This document shows, piece after piece, positions 41,704 through 52,001 of a stretch of 63,786 bases of DNA. Position 1 is the stretch's first letter. Every line of letters starts with the position of its first letter. A model generated the notes under the pieces. It worked only from the letters and a program-made list of their open reading frames with translations. It searched no databases and had not been told where the DNA came from. The DNA comes from Gammaproteobacteria bacterium RIFCSPHIGHO2_12_FULL_41_20 (GTDB taxonomy: Bacteria; Pseudomonadota; Gammaproteobacteria; DSM-16500), in assembly GCA_001801575.1 (NCBI GenBank), contig MGYC01000013.1, positions 1-63,786 of the forward strand, in the 5' to 3' direction. Made by a program: the position numbers and the translations under genes.

Positions 41704-43059
41704 ATGTACCCTGAAAATAATTTAGCTGGATTGCGAGTTGTCATTGGGTTAGGTATAACCGGTCTTTCTTGTGTGCGTTATCTTTGTCAACGAGGATATA
41801 CCGTAGCAGTGACTGATACACGAGAGCGTCCTCCACATTGGGATATTCTAAAAAAAGATTATCCTCATGTGCCAATTAGTACAGGCAAATTAGATGATGC
41901 ACTACTAAACCAGGCGGTGGAAATTATTATTAGCCCAGGGATATCTCTGCAAGAACCAGCTATTGCTCGACAAATACAAAAAAATAAACCAGTTATTGGT
42001 GACATTGAGTTATTTGCTCGTTCTATCAATGTGCCGGTTATTGCGATTACAGGGACTAATGCAAAAAGTACAGTGACAACGTTAATCGGTAAGATGGCGC
42101 AAGCCGCGGGTAAATATGCGGCAGTGGGAGGCAATTTAGGTATTCCGGTATTGGATTTGGTTAATCAATTCCAACCTCCAGAGTTGTTCGTCTTAGAGTT
42201 GTCTAGTTTTCAATTGGAAACAACTTATTCTCTTTCTCCTTTAGTGGCTACGGTTTTAAATGTTACTCCTGATCATATGGATAGGTATGCGACATTCGAT
42301 GACTATATTGCAGCCAAACAACGTATATATCGTGCTTGCCAGGTGGCAGTTTGTAATCAGGATGATAGACAAACAATTTGCAAGCAGCCAGCGCAGCGTC
42401 AACTCTATTTTACTTTGCAAAATCCAGGGCCTAATACATTTGGACTGTTGTTGCAGCAACGAGAAGTATATTTAGCCTACGAGAGCATGCCATTATTGCC
42501 AGTTGCAGAGTTGCCTGTTAAAGGTCGTCACTATTATGCTAATGCATTGGCGGCATTAGCGGTTGGTTATGGTGCAGGGTTAGATTTTCAGCCGATGTTA
42601 GCAGTGTTGAGGCAATTTCAAGGATTACCACATCGTTGTCAATTAGTGCGAGAGAGAGCCAATATTAGCTGGTTTAATGATTCCAAGGGAACTAATGTGG
42701 GTGCAACCTTGGCTGCTATTGAAGGATTGGGAGCAGATCTTCGTGGTCGTTTGATTCTTATCGCGGGCGGCGTAGGAAAGAACGCAGATTTTCAACCATT
42801 ATTACCGGTTATTAAGAAGTATGTTCGAGCCGTTGTGTTAATCGGTGAAGCAGCGCCTATTCTGGCAAATACCATAGGTACGAGTGTAGCCACGTATCAT
42901 GCGCAGAGTTTGGAGGAAGCAGTGTATAAGGCGGATCAACTTGCTGTTGCAGAAGACTGTGTATTGTTATCTCCCGCTTGTGCTAGTTTCGATATGTTTA
43001 AAAACTACGAACATCGCGGTACGGTTTTTACCTCTTTAGTGCAAGAGTTAAAATCATGA
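41704..43059 (+). CDS. murD: UDP-MurNAc-L-alanine:D-glutamate ligase MurD
   Basis: MurD adds D-Glu to UDP-MurNAc-L-Ala. The 451-residue protein has the N-terminal Rossmann part (VVIGLGITGLSCVRYL), the ATP loop ITGTNAKSTVTTL (the NAKS form also occurs in other gammaproteobacteria), VLELSSFQLE, LNVTPDHMDRY and the C-terminal LLSPACASFDMFKNYEHRG. ftsW starts within its stop (ATGA). Confidence 0.97.
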   Translation: MYPENNLAGLRVVIGLGITGLSCVRYLCQRGYTVAVTDTRERPPHWDILKKDYPHVPISTGKLDDALLNQAVEIIISPGISLQEPAIARQIQKNKPVIGDIELFARSINVPVIAITGTNAKSTVTTLIGKMAQAAGKYAAVGGNLGIPVLDLVNQFQPPELFVLELSSFQLETTYSLSPLVATVLNVTPDHMDRYATFDDYIAAKQRIYRACQVAVCNQDDRQTICKQPAQRQLYFTLQNPGPNTFGLLLQQREVYLAYESMPLLPVAELPVKGRHYYANALAALAVGYGAGLDFQPMLAVLRQFQGLPHRCQLVRERANISWFNDSKGTNVGATLAAIEGLGADLRGRLILIAGGVGKNADFQPLLPVIKKYVRAVVLIGEAAPILANTIGTSVATYHAQSLEEAVYKADQLAVAEDCVLLSPACASFDMFKNYEHRGTVFTSLVQELKS

Positions 43060-44222
43060 GTTCGACTTTACCTTTCTCCTCTAGTATGTCACGTCGAGTG
43101 ATTACTCCACCTTCCCCTTATGATCGGTTTTTTGTGGTGGCGGCGGTATGTATTGTTGTTTTTGGATTAGTTATGATGGCCTCTGCTTCTATTGTTATTT
43201 CTGAGCGCATGTGGCATCAGCCGTTTTACTATTTATATCGGCAATCAGCTTTTCTCATGATAGGTATTTTGGTAAGCGGTTTTATTATTCAAATAGATAC
43301 TTCTTTTTGGGAAAAGTTAGGGGGATTATTGCTGGTTGGAGTTATTCTGTTACTGGCGTTAGTGCTAATTCCAGGGATTGGTCGTACAGTGAATGGCAGT
43401 ACGCGTTGGATTGGATTTGGAGTGGTTGGACTACAGGTATCCGAAGCAGCAAAATTTGTGGTTGTTATTTATATGGCGGGTTATCTAGTGCGGCGTAAAG
43501 AAGAGATTCGCCATCAATTTAGTGGGTTCTTAAAGCCCATGCTGATTTTAACGGTTATTTCTATATTGTTATTACGCGAGCCTGATTTTGGTGCCATGGT
43601 AGTTATTATGGCAACTGCCTTAGGTATGATGTTTTTGGCAGGGATGAGTTTACGGCACTTTTTAGTATTATTTATTGTAATTGCCTTAGCATTATCGCTC
43701 ATTGCTATTTCTGCTCCTTATCGTCTATTACGATTAACGAGTTTCTTAAATCCATGGGCTAATCCGTTTGATAGCGGCTATCAGTTAACACAATCATTAA
43801 TTGCTTTTGGTCGTAGTGGCTGGTTTGGCTTGGGCTTAGGGAATAGTATCCAAAAGTTGTCGTATCTTCCTGAAGCGCATACGGATTTTTTGTTTGCGAT
43901 TATAGCAGAGGAGATGGGATTAATCGGTGTTTTAATTGTGATAGGGCTGTATGCTTTGTTAGTGTTGCGAATTTTTATTATTGGTCGACAAGCGCAATTA
44001 GTGCACAATCATTTTTCTGGACTATTAGCTTATGGACTGGGTTTATGGTTGTCGATTCAATTTATTGTTAGTATTGGCGTGAATACAGGGTTATTACCTA
44101 CAAAGGGTTTAACGTTACCCTTAATGAGTTACGGCGGCAGTAGCGTTATTGTTAATTGTGTTGTCCTTGCTTTAATCTTAAGAATCGATCATGAAAATCG
44201 TTTCCGATCTAGGGTCTGTTGA
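43056..44222 (+). CDS. ftsW: septal peptidoglycan glycosyltransferase FtsW
   Basis: FtsW is the SEDS-family polymerase that works with FtsI at the septum. The 388-residue protein has about ten membrane helices and family motifs NGSTRWIGFGVVGLQVSEAAKF, REPDFGAMVVIMATALGMMFLAG, GYQLTQSLIAFGRSGWFGLGLGNSIQKLSYLPEAHTDFLFAIIAEE and PLMSYGGSSVIVN. Its last residues (S-R-V-C-stop) are read from the end of a small repeat element at 44210, so the native C-terminus has probably been altered. Confidence 0.97.
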   Translation: MSSTLPFSSSMSRRVITPPSPYDRFFVVAAVCIVVFGLVMMASASIVISERMWHQPFYYLYRQSAFLMIGILVSGFIIQIDTSFWEKLGGLLLVGVILLLALVLIPGIGRTVNGSTRWIGFGVVGLQVSEAAKFVVVIYMAGYLVRRKEEIRHQFSGFLKPMLILTVISILLLREPDFGAMVVIMATALGMMFLAGMSLRHFLVLFIVIALALSLIAISAPYRLLRLTSFLNPWANPFDSGYQLTQSLIAFGRSGWFGLGLGNSIQKLSYLPEAHTDFLFAIIAEEMGLIGVLIVIGLYALLVLRIFIIGRQAQLVHNHFSGLLAYGLGLWLSIQFIVSIGVNTGLLPTKGLTLPLMSYGGSSVIVNCVVLALILRIDHENRFRSRVC

Positions 44223-44297
44223 CAATGCAAATTTCGTAACGAAAAAAGAGGAGATCGAGACAAAATGTACAGAAATTTGTATTGTCAACAGACCCTA
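44210..44297. mobile_element. 88-bp MITE-like element with 26-bp terminal inverted repeats
   Basis: The ends are TAGGGTCTGTTGACAAT followed by (G/A)CAAATTTC, with one mismatch between the two arms over 26 bp. TA dinucleotides at both tips could be a TA target duplication. It has no ORF. It lies between ftsW and murG and supplies the ftsW stop codon. Related ends occur at 24453 and 32863. Confidence 0.8.
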
Positions 44298-44310
44298 TAA
44301 GGCTGCCTGA

Positions 44311-45408
44311 ATGAGTGAGTTACGATCGGTATTAATTATGGCAGGGGGAACGGGTGGGCATGTATTTCCGGGGTTGGCCCTAGCTCACTATATGCGTGAT
44401 CAAGGAGTACAAGTTTATTGGCTAGGTACACAACAGGGTATTGAAGTAAGATTGGTTCCTGAAGCTGGGTTTGCTTTATATTGTATTGCTATCCATGGCC
44501 TACGTGGCAAGAGTTGGGGGACACGGTTACTAGCGCCATGGCGCTTGGTGAGAGCGCTTTGGCAATCGCTGTGCTTATTGCGGCAGCTTAAGCCGCAAGT
44601 AGTCATTGGTATGGGGGGATTTGCCAGTGGACCAGGAGGTATGGCGAGTTGGTTACTAGGCTATCCTTTGGTTATTCATGAACAGAATGCTAAAGCAGGG
44701 TTTACTAATAAAATATTATTTTATTTTTCTAGGAAGGTATTAACGGGATTTCCTCGAGTTTTTTCTAAGAATGGTAAAATAGTCATGACAGGCAATCCTG
44801 TACGCCATGAGCTAATGGAGTTACCTCCTCCCCAAGAGCGTTTACTAAGTGCGAAACCAGAAAAAAGCAAGGGTGAATTTAATCTGCTTATTTTAGGCGG
44901 TAGTCTAGGTGCGCAGGTGCTAAATCAAGTTGTTCCTAAGGCATTAGCTAGATTAGCTATTGACGAACGACCCAAGGTTTATCATCAGGCCGGCGAGAAA
45001 AACTTAGCGGAGACAAAAAAGGCCTATATGTTAGCCGGGGTAGAGGGTGAGGTTGTGCCTTTTATTGATGAAATGAGTAAAGCATATGGATGGGCAGATA
45101 TGGTATTATGTAGAGCGGGTGCGTTGACCATTGCTGAGCTGTGTGCAGTCGGGTTAGGAGCTATTTTGGTGCCTTATCCTTATGCGGTAGATGATCACCA
45201 GACAGCAAATGCAGATTATATGGTACAACACGGTGCAGCAGTGTTAATTTCACAACCACAGTTAACGGAAGAGTATTTGGCAACCGTTATCAAGCAGTTG
45301 TCTTGTAATCCCGAAAGGCGTTTGGGCATGGCTCAAGCTGCATATGGGTTGCGTAATCTGGGTGTAGTAGAGAAAGTCTTTGGTATTTTAAGGGAGGTTT
45401 CTCATTGA
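44311..45408 (+). CDS. murG: UDP-GlcNAc:lipid I GlcNAc transferase MurG
   Basis: MurG makes lipid II on the cytoplasmic face of the inner membrane. The 365-residue GT28 enzyme has [66 protein letters not shown], the donor-binding [35 protein letters not shown] and a C-terminal helix. It follows the small repeat element, 13 bp after its right end. Confidence 0.97.
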   Translation: MSELRSVLIMAGGTGGHVFPGLALAHYMRDQGVQVYWLGTQQGIEVRLVPEAGFALYCIAIHGLRGKSWGTRLLAPWRLVRALWQSLCLLRQLKPQVVIGMGGFASGPGGMASWLLGYPLVIHEQNAKAGFTNKILFYFSRKVLTGFPRVFSKNGKIVMTGNPVRHELMELPPPQERLLSAKPEKSKGEFNLLILGGSLGAQVLNQVVPKALARLAIDERPKVYHQAGEKNLAETKKAYMLAGVEGEVVPFIDEMSKAYGWADMVLCRAGALTIAELCAVGLGAILVPYPYAVDDHQTANADYMVQHGAAVLISQPQLTEEYLATVIKQLSCNPERRLGMAQAAYGLRNLGVVEKVFGILREVSH

Positions 45409-46823
45409 GCTGGATGTTTGAAATGGGGCGTATTAAACACGTTCATTTTGTGGGTATTGGTGGCGTTGGGATGGCGGGTATTGCTGAGGTGTTGCTGCGG
45501 CAGGGATATATTGTGTCAGGTTCTGATATTGCAGAAAATGCTTTAACCCAGTGGTTACGTGTATTAGGAGCAACTATTTATCATGGTCACGATGCTGCTT
45601 ATATCCAGCAGGCTGATGTGATTGTGCGTTCTTCTGCGGTGGATTGGAGTAATCCGGAATTTGTTGCGGCAAGAAAAGCGCGCATTCCTATTGTGCCGCG
45701 CGCTGAAATGCTTGGAGAGTTGATGCGTTTTCGCTATGGCATCGCAGTAGCTGGAACGCATGGCAAAACCACAACTACGAGTTTAGTTACGAGTATTCTT
45801 GCAGAAGCCGGCTTGGATCCAACATTTGTTATTGGTGGGCGTTTGAATAGTATGGGCAGTAATGCACGCTTGGGAAGGGGGCATTACCTTGTTGCTGAAG
45901 CAGATGAAAGTGATGCGTCGTTTTTGTATTTGCAGCCAATGATTTCAGTAGTTACTAATATTGATGCAGATCATATGGGGACGTATCAAAACGACTTTGC
46001 AAAATTACGCAGTACTTTTATAGATTTTTTACATCGCTTACCTTTTTATGGATTGGCGGTGCTGTGTGTGGATGATCCTGTTGTGCAAGAGGTTTTACCA
46101 AGTATTTCTCGGCCCATATGGACGTATGGATTGCAGGGTGAAGCAGACTTTAAAGTACAGAGTTATGCTCACCAAGGTACCCAAACACAATTTGTTGTTG
46201 AGCGGCCGCGAGGGTTGCCAGCGTTGGCAATCACATTAAACTTGCCAGGCCGACATAATGTGTTAAATGCGCTTGCAGCGATTGCTGTAGCATCTGAATT
46301 AAAAATCCCGGACCATGCTATTGTGAGTGCTTTACAAAATTTTGCTGGCATTGACCGGCGGTTTCAAGTTTATGGAGATATTCCATTGCTAGAAGGTGGT
46401 TGTGTTACTTTGATTGATGATTATGGACATCATCCGCGGGAGATTCAGGTAACTTTGCAAGCTGTTCGCGAGAGTTGGCCGGATCGCCGCTTGGTTATGG
46501 TATATCAACCACATCGTTATACTCGAACCCGGGATTTACTAAGCGATTTTTGTCAGGTTTTATCTCAGCCTGATGCGTTGGTGTTGCTGGATGTTTATGC
46601 GGCAGGGGAGCCGCGGATTGAGGGTGCAGATGGGGCTAGTTTAGCACGCAAGATTCAAGAGCAGGGGCATGTCAATCCGCACTTTGTAGCACAAAATAAT
46701 CAGTTACCTGCTATGTTAGAAAATATCTTGCAAAATGGAGATATATTATTAATGCAGGGAGCAGGGAATATTGGGGCTATCGCAGCTAAACTTGCGGCAT
46801 CACAGTTACGTGAAGTGGCTTGA
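45405..46823 (+). CDS. murC: UDP-MurNAc:L-alanine ligase MurC
   Basis: MurC adds the first stem-peptide residue. The protein has [19 protein letters not shown] (UDP-binding), [15 protein letters not shown] (ATP loop), [30 protein letters not shown], and [14 protein letters not shown] with the final-domain [15 protein letters not shown] take the TTG at 45405, seven bases after gggagg and overlapping the murG stop as TTGA; ATGs at 45414 and 45423 are possible alternatives. Confidence 0.96.
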   Translation: MSWMFEMGRIKHVHFVGIGGVGMAGIAEVLLRQGYIVSGSDIAENALTQWLRVLGATIYHGHDAAYIQQADVIVRSSAVDWSNPEFVAARKARIPIVPRAEMLGELMRFRYGIAVAGTHGKTTTTSLVTSILAEAGLDPTFVIGGRLNSMGSNARLGRGHYLVAEADESDASFLYLQPMISVVTNIDADHMGTYQNDFAKLRSTFIDFLHRLPFYGLAVLCVDDPVVQEVLPSISRPIWTYGLQGEADFKVQSYAHQGTQTQFVVERPRGLPALAITLNLPGRHNVLNALAAIAVASELKIPDHAIVSALQNFAGIDRRFQVYGDIPLLEGGCVTLIDDYGHHPREIQVTLQAVRESWPDRRLVMVYQPHRYTRTRDLLSDFCQVLSQPDALVLLDVYAAGEPRIEGADGASLARKIQEQGHVNPHFVAQNNQLPAMLENILQNGDILLMQGAGNIGAIAAKLAASQLREVA

Positions 46824-46832
46824 GGTTGGGTA

Positions 46833-47726
46833 ATGGTCTATTCGTTTTCTCCATTATTACGCGGTCAGCTTTTACCTAACGAACCGCTTGCTCAATACAC
46901 GTCTTGGCGGGTAGGTGGGCCGGCTGACTATGTGTACCTTCCTGCTAATTTAGCAGACCTTGCCGTGTTTCTACGGGATTTGCCTATGGAGATGCCACTC
47001 ATGTGGTTGGGGCTAGGAAGTAATACTTTGATTCGTGATGGGGGATTGGCGGGGGTAGTGATTGTTACCCAAGGGATGCTGCATGAATTATCCGTTATCA
47101 CTGAGGGAGTGGTGCGTGCTGAAGCTGGGGTTTCATGCGGGCAAGCAGCGCGCTACACAGCGCGACAGGGATTGGCGGGGCTTGAATTTATGGCGGGTGT
47201 GCCGGGGACAGTGGGTGGGGCTTTAGCAATGAATGCAGGGTGTTATGGTGGTGAAACATGGCAACATGTCTATTGTGTTGAAACTATGGATCGTCAAGGG
47301 CAGCATCGCATTCGTCCTGTTACAGATTTTACTGTTGGTTATCGCCACGTAGAACGACCAGTGCATGAGTGGTTTGTCGCAGGACAATTCAAATTAGAGC
47401 AAGGTAATAAAGAACAGTCTTTGGGTATGATTCGCTCCCTATTAGAAAAGCGTAATGCTGCACAACCAACAGGTACGGCTAATTGTGGCTCGGTTTTTCG
47501 TAATCCACCAGGTAATTTTGCTGCGTGTTTAATTGAGCAATGTGGGTTAAAGGGTAGAAAGATAGGAAATGCTTGTGTGTCAGAAAAACATGCTAATTTT
47601 ATTATTAATGAAGGCGATGCTTTAGCTGTACACATTGAGAGTTTGATTGCCGAGATAGCTGCTATCGTAAAAGAAAAAACTGGCGTATCTTTAGTGAAAG
47701 AGGTTTGTATTGTTGGACGGCATTAA
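46833..47726 (+). CDS. murB: UDP-N-acetylenolpyruvoylglucosamine reductase MurB
   Basis: MurB reduces UDP-GlcNAc-enolpyruvate to UDP-MurNAc with NADPH and FAD. The 297-residue, type II-like protein has LAQYTSWRVGGPADYVYLP, the FAD-binding LGLGSNTLIRDGGLAGVVI, FMAGVPGTVGGALAMNAGCYGGE, the catalytic Ser in ANCGSVFRNPPG and KHANFIINEG. ddl, usually between murB and ftsQ, is absent. Confidence 0.97.
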   Translation: MVYSFSPLLRGQLLPNEPLAQYTSWRVGGPADYVYLPANLADLAVFLRDLPMEMPLMWLGLGSNTLIRDGGLAGVVIVTQGMLHELSVITEGVVRAEAGVSCGQAARYTARQGLAGLEFMAGVPGTVGGALAMNAGCYGGETWQHVYCVETMDRQGQHRIRPVTDFTVGYRHVERPVHEWFVAGQFKLEQGNKEQSLGMIRSLLEKRNAAQPTGTANCGSVFRNPPGNFAACLIEQCGLKGRKIGNACVSEKHANFIINEGDALAVHIESLIAEIAAIVKEKTGVSLVKEVCIVGRH

Positions 47727-47729
47727 TGG

Positions 47730-48452
47730 ATGATAAGGGGTAGCAAGGGAAGGCGGTATTATCTCGTGAAGTTCTTCAGGGTAGCTGTATTCATTGTTTT
47801 TTTCTCTGCAATGGGGTTTTTCTTTTATTACAGGGATATTAACGATTACTTTCCTATTACACATGTACGTATTTATGGGATAGAGCATACTCAACCTCAA
47901 ACATTACAAGAAGCCTTGAGTCCCTTGGTACACCGAGGTTTTTTTTCAATTGATGTGGATCTGATTCGCGAGCGTTTATTACAAGAGCCATGGATTGCTG
48001 ATGCTTTTGTGCGGCGAATATGGCCTATTTATGTGGATATAAGGCTTATTGAGAAGCATCCTATTGCCAAATGGAATGGGCTAGGGTTACTTAGCACAAA
48101 CGGTGAGTTATTTCGTCCCTCTGCTTACATGCTTCTTCATTTGCCGCAATTTATTGGCCCTGATGAGGCGCGCATTGAGATGCTGCGGTATTATCATGAA
48201 ATAAATCGCATCTTGCAGTCATTACATGTTAAAATTAGCTATTTTGAGCTGACACCCTATGCTTCATGGAAAATTATCTTGGATAATGGCATAGTGATAA
48301 GGATTAATCATAAAGATCTCTTGACGCGACTTGCGCAATTTGTAAGTGTATATCCCAAGATCATTAGGGGTCATCCACAGGATGTAGAATATATTGATTT
48401 ACGTTATCCTTATGGTGTTGCTGTGCATTGGAAGACAGTAGTGAAAACTTAA
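47730..48452 (+). CDS. ftsQ: cell division protein FtsQ
   Basis: FtsQ is a bitopic division protein linking FtsA/FtsZ to FtsL/FtsB. It has a short basic cytoplasmic tail, one membrane helix (about 11-28, FFRVAVFIVFFSAMGFFFYY) and a periplasmic POTRA domain (FPITHVRIYGIEHTQPQTLQEALSPLVHRGFFSIDVDLIRERLLQEPWIADAFVRRIWPIYVDIRLIEKHPIAKWN) followed by the beta domain. At 240 residues it is near the usual size. It starts three bases after murB. Confidence 0.94.
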   Translation: MIRGSKGRRYYLVKFFRVAVFIVFFSAMGFFFYYRDINDYFPITHVRIYGIEHTQPQTLQEALSPLVHRGFFSIDVDLIRERLLQEPWIADAFVRRIWPIYVDIRLIEKHPIAKWNGLGLLSTNGELFRPSAYMLLHLPQFIGPDEARIEMLRYYHEINRILQSLHVKISYFELTPYASWKIILDNGIVIRINHKDLLTRLAQFVSVYPKIIRGHPQDVEYIDLRYPYGVAVHWKTVVKT

Positions 48453-48467
48453 TGTGGAAGCACAATA

Positions 48468-49703
48468 ATGGCAAAGAAGCCAACGCGTGATTTAATGGTA
48501 GGTATTGATATCGGGACCTCTAAAGTAGTCACGATAGTTGGGGAGGTCACCCAAAGTAACGGATTAAATATTATTGGCTTGGGTTCGCATCCCTCAGAGG
48601 GCTTAAGAAAGGGGGTTGTGGTTAATATTGAATCTACGGTGCAATCGATACAGCGTTCAGTTGAAGAAGCGGAGTTAATGGCGGGATGTGAGATTTATTC
48701 GGCTTATACAGGTATTGCGGGCAGTCATATTCGTAGCATTAACTCGCATGGGATCGTTGCTATTCGCGATGGTGAAGTGACGCAAAGTGATATTGATCGT
48801 GTATTAGATGCGGCGAAAACGATAGCTATTCCTGCAGATCAAAAAATTCTTCATGTTTTACCTCAAGAGTTTATTATTGATAACCAAGAGGCTATTCGTG
48901 AGCCTATTGGTATGTCAGGAGTTCGTCTTGAAGCTAAAGTGCATGTGGTGACGGGTGCAGTAAGTGCTGCGCAAAATATTGTGAAATGTTTAAAGCGGTG
49001 TGGTCTGGCTGCAAGTGATATCGTGTTGGAGCAATTTGCTTCTAGCCAATCAAGCCTCACTGAAGATGAGAAAAATTTAGGAGTATGCATGATTGATATC
49101 GGTGGTGGTACCACTGATATAGCCATTTTTACGAATGGGGCCATTCGTTATACCGCAATTATTCCTATCGCTGGGGATCAAGTTACCAATGACATTGCCA
49201 TCGCATTGCGTATCCCAACACGCTATGCTGAAGAAGTAAAAATTAAATACGGCTGTACTTTGCAGGATCTAGTGGATAGCAATCAAATGATTGAAATTCC
49301 TTCTGTTGGGGAGCGTATGGGTCGCCATTTGTCGCGCCGTGCTTTGTCTGAGGTTATCGAAGCGCGTTATGAAGAGTTGTTTATGTTGGTTGCAGCAGAG
49401 TTACGACGTAGTGGTTTGGAAAACTTTGTGGCGGCAGGTATCGTATTAACTGGTGGTGCGTCAAAAGTCGAAGGTGCGGTAGAACTGGCTGAGCGTGTGT
49501 TTAAAGTGCCAGTTCGCCTGGGCGTCCCACAGCATGTGACAGGGTTGGCAGATGTTATTCATAATCCTATTTATTCCACAGGGGTAGGATTATTACTGTA
49601 TGGTCTTAATTGTCGCCAAAATCAGCGTGAAACCCAATTAAACCAAATAGGCGTTAAGGGATTATGGTCAAAAATGAAAAATTGGTTCCAAGGTAATTTC
49701 TAA
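48468..49703 (+). CDS. ftsA: cell division protein FtsA
   Basis: FtsA is the actin-like membrane anchor of the Z ring. The 411-residue protein has LMVGIDIGTSKVVTIVGEV (phosphate 1), the SHS2-type 1C domain, MIDIGGGTTDIAIFTNGAI (phosphate 2), GIVLTGGASKVEGAVELAE (adenosine) and a C-terminal membrane-targeting helix (GLWSKMKNWFQGNF). It precedes ftsZ by 14 bp. Confidence 0.98.
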   Translation: MAKKPTRDLMVGIDIGTSKVVTIVGEVTQSNGLNIIGLGSHPSEGLRKGVVVNIESTVQSIQRSVEEAELMAGCEIYSAYTGIAGSHIRSINSHGIVAIRDGEVTQSDIDRVLDAAKTIAIPADQKILHVLPQEFIIDNQEAIREPIGMSGVRLEAKVHVVTGAVSAAQNIVKCLKRCGLAASDIVLEQFASSQSSLTEDEKNLGVCMIDIGGGTTDIAIFTNGAIRYTAIIPIAGDQVTNDIAIALRIPTRYAEEVKIKYGCTLQDLVDSNQMIEIPSVGERMGRHLSRRALSEVIEARYEELFMLVAAELRRSGLENFVAAGIVLTGGASKVEGAVELAERVFKVPVRLGVPQHVTGLADVIHNPIYSTGVGLLLYGLNCRQNQRETQLNQIGVKGLWSKMKNWFQGNF

Positions 49704-49717
49704 TAGGAGTTTTTACT

Positions 49718-50917
49718 ATGGTATTTGAGTTGGCTGATAATGCTCAAAATGCTGTAATTAAGGTGGTGGGTATTGGCGGTGGTGGCGGTAATGCCATCCA
49801 GCATATGATGGCTGGTAATATTGAATGTGTTGAATTTATTTGTGCTAATACAGATGCGCAAGCATTGAGTAATTCTTCTGCAAATTGTGTTATTCAACTT
49901 GGCGAGAATATCACGCGTGGGTTAGGGGCGGGAGCCAATCCAGAAGTGGGTCGTCGAGCAGCAGAGGAGGATAGAGAAAAGATTAAATCTGTGCTAAGCG
50001 GTGCAGATATGGTGTTTTTAGCGGCAGGGATGGGCGGTGGGACGGGTACAGGTGCTGCACCTATTTTCGCGCAAGTAGCCAAAGAATTAGGAATTTTAAC
50101 TGTGGCTGTGACGACAAAACCCTTTTCCTTTGAGGGTAAAGGTCGTATGCAAACCGCGGACATTGGCATTGCTAATTTAAGCCAGTATGTGGATTCTTTA
50201 ATTACTATTCCTAACAATAAACTATTAAGCGTACTAGGTAAAAATGTCACTTTAGTTAATGCATTTAAAGCGGCTAATGATGTATTGCGTGGAGCTGTAC
50301 AAGGTATTGCTGAGCTAATTACACGCCCAGGGTTAATTAATGTGGATTTTGCTGATGTGCGTACAGTGATGTCTGAGATGGGTATGGCTATGATGGGGAC
50401 AGGTGTAAGTTCAGGTGAAAATCGTGCGCGCCTTGCTGCAGAAGCAGCTATAGCTAGTCCGCTGCTTGAAGATGTTGATTTAACCGGAGCTAAGGGTGTG
50501 TTGGTGAATTTAACAGCTGGTTTAGATTTGTCTATTGGTGAGTTCGAGGAAGTGGGTGAGGTGATAAAAGGTATTACTTCTGACAGCGCTACTGTTGTAG
50601 TTGGGACGGTCATTGACCCTGAATTGCGTGATGAAGTAAGGGTAACGGTGATTGTGACTGGCTTAGGGCGCAAGCAAACAGGGCAGAAGATACAAGAGGC
50701 TAAACTAGTTGCTGAGTCTGCTAAAGCAGATTCAGCGATTGATTATCAATATTTAGACAAGCCAGCTATTGTGCGCCGGCAAAATATGACATTACCACTT
50801 GGAACTCCTTCAGCAACACCCGCCTCAGCGCGGCATGTCGAGACCACCTCTAATGCTAATATGGATTATCTAGATATTCCGGCCTTTTTACGTCGCCAAG
50901 AGAATGTAGAATCGTAG
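49718..50917 (+). CDS. ftsZ: cell division protein FtsZ
   Basis: FtsZ is the tubulin-like GTPase forming the Z ring. The 399-residue protein has IKVVGIGGGGGNAIQHM, the tubulin signature AGMGGGTGTGAAP, the NVDFADVRTVM synergy-loop region, a variable linker and the C-terminal peptide DYLDIPAFLRRQ that binds FtsA and ZapD, the latter also encoded in this window. A taggag ribosome site precedes the ATG. Confidence 0.99.
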   Translation: MVFELADNAQNAVIKVVGIGGGGGNAIQHMMAGNIECVEFICANTDAQALSNSSANCVIQLGENITRGLGAGANPEVGRRAAEEDREKIKSVLSGADMVFLAAGMGGGTGTGAAPIFAQVAKELGILTVAVTTKPFSFEGKGRMQTADIGIANLSQYVDSLITIPNNKLLSVLGKNVTLVNAFKAANDVLRGAVQGIAELITRPGLINVDFADVRTVMSEMGMAMMGTGVSSGENRARLAAEAAIASPLLEDVDLTGAKGVLVNLTAGLDLSIGEFEEVGEVIKGITSDSATVVVGTVIDPELRDEVRVTVIVTGLGRKQTGQKIQEAKLVAESAKADSAIDYQYLDKPAIVRRQNMTLPLGTPSATPASARHVETTSNANMDYLDIPAFLRRQENVES

Positions 50918-50979
50918 GAGTTCACGCAGGGTTTCGCAATGACAACACGTCAGCGGGAACTCCTGAGAGTTTACTATAA

Positions 50980-51007
50980 TTGTTTCAAAGAAACATTGGG
51001 TTATGAT
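50980..51007 (+). promoter_or_regulatory. candidate promoter of lpxC
   Basis: TTGTTT (50980) and TATGAT (51002) are spaced by 16 bases, 36 bp before the lpxC ATG, in the 126-bp gap after ftsZ. A stem aggagttc / gaactcct spans the region between the ftsZ stop and this promoter. Confidence 0.5.
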
Positions 51008-51043
51008 ATACTGCATAAGTATCCATTAAAAAGCGAAGTCAGG

Positions 51044-51961
51044 ATGATAAAACAAAGAACACTCAAGACCATCATAAAAGCGACAGGCGTGACATTGCAT
51101 AGTGGTGAGAGGGCGGAGATTACTTTAAGGCCAGCTCCTCCTCATACAGGTATTGTATTTCAACGTGTTGACTTAGACCCGGTTGTGATAATACCTGCAT
51201 TAGCTGAATACGTAGGTGAAACAACCTTATCCACTTCTTTGATAAAAAATAATGTACGTGTTGCTACTGTTGAGCATTTGTTATCTGCTTTTGCTGGACT
51301 AGGGATTGATAATGCCTACGTTGATGTGACTGCCTCTGAGATTCCCATTATGGATGGAAGTGCAGGGCCATTTGTATTTTTAATACAATCAGCGGGGATT
51401 GAGGAACAAAATGTACCAAAGCGATTTATTCGTATTAAGAGAAAAATAAAAATCTGCGACGGAGATAAATGGGCTTATTTCGAGCCATTTGAAGGGTTTA
51501 AGGTAACTTTTACCATTGATTTTGATCACCCAGTATTTAATTTACGTTCTCCTACGGCAACATTAGATTTTTCTAGTACTTCTTATGTTAAAGAAGTTAG
51601 CCGTGCACGCACATTTGGTTTTATGGCTGATTTTGAACGCTTACAAGCGCTGAATTTGGCACGTGGTGCTAGCATGGACAATGCGATTGCTATTGATGAT
51701 TTTCGCATTTTAAATGAAGAAGGGCTGCGCTATGAAGATGAATTTGTTAAACATAAAATTCTTGATGCAGTAGGGGATTTATATCTTTTAGGATCAAGCT
51801 TAATTGGGTCATTTTGTGGTTATAAATCAGGTCATGCCTTAAACAATCTACTATTGAGAAAGTTATTAGCTCACAAAAAAGCGTGGGAGTGGGTAACTTT
51901 TGAAGACTCCAATACAGTTCCTATTTTTTATGCGCGTTCAACTTTAGCATATGAAGGTTAA
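51044..51961 (+). CDS. lpxC: UDP-3-O-acyl-GlcNAc deacetylase LpxC
   Basis: LpxC is the committed, zinc-dependent step of lipid A synthesis, controlled by FtsH proteolysis in E. coli. The 305-residue protein has [73 protein letters not shown], the catalytic and zinc residues in [20 protein letters not shown] and a C-terminal [14 protein letters not shown] chose the ATG at 51044 (MIKQRTLK); the frame from 50939 adds 35 residues unlike the family. Confidence 0.97.
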   Translation: MIKQRTLKTIIKATGVTLHSGERAEITLRPAPPHTGIVFQRVDLDPVVIIPALAEYVGETTLSTSLIKNNVRVATVEHLLSAFAGLGIDNAYVDVTASEIPIMDGSAGPFVFLIQSAGIEEQNVPKRFIRIKRKIKICDGDKWAYFEPFEGFKVTFTIDFDHPVFNLRSPTATLDFSSTSYVKEVSRARTFGFMADFERLQALNLARGASMDNAIAIDDFRILNEEGLRYEDEFVKHKILDAVGDLYLLGSSLIGSFCGYKSGHALNNLLLRKLLAHKKAWEWVTFEDSNTVPIFYARSTLAYEG

Positions 51962-52001
51962 AATGCTGGGTCAGCATAAGAAATGAATTCGCGTCTAGAG
52001 G

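Noticed and set aside
41704-43059. Mutated ATP loop in MurD (NAKS instead of NGKS)
   Set aside because: I recall the same NAKS form in other functional gammaproteobacterial MurD proteins, so it is not evidence of decay.
49894-50673. 259-codon open frame on the minus strand
   Set aside because: It lies wholly antisense to ftsZ, has no ribosome site or family resemblance, and its Ser/Pro-rich text is the usual reverse shadow of a conserved gene.
51963-51977. Terminator between lpxC and dciA
   Set aside because: The stem atgctg/cagcat with a 3-base loop is short and has no T-tract on either side.
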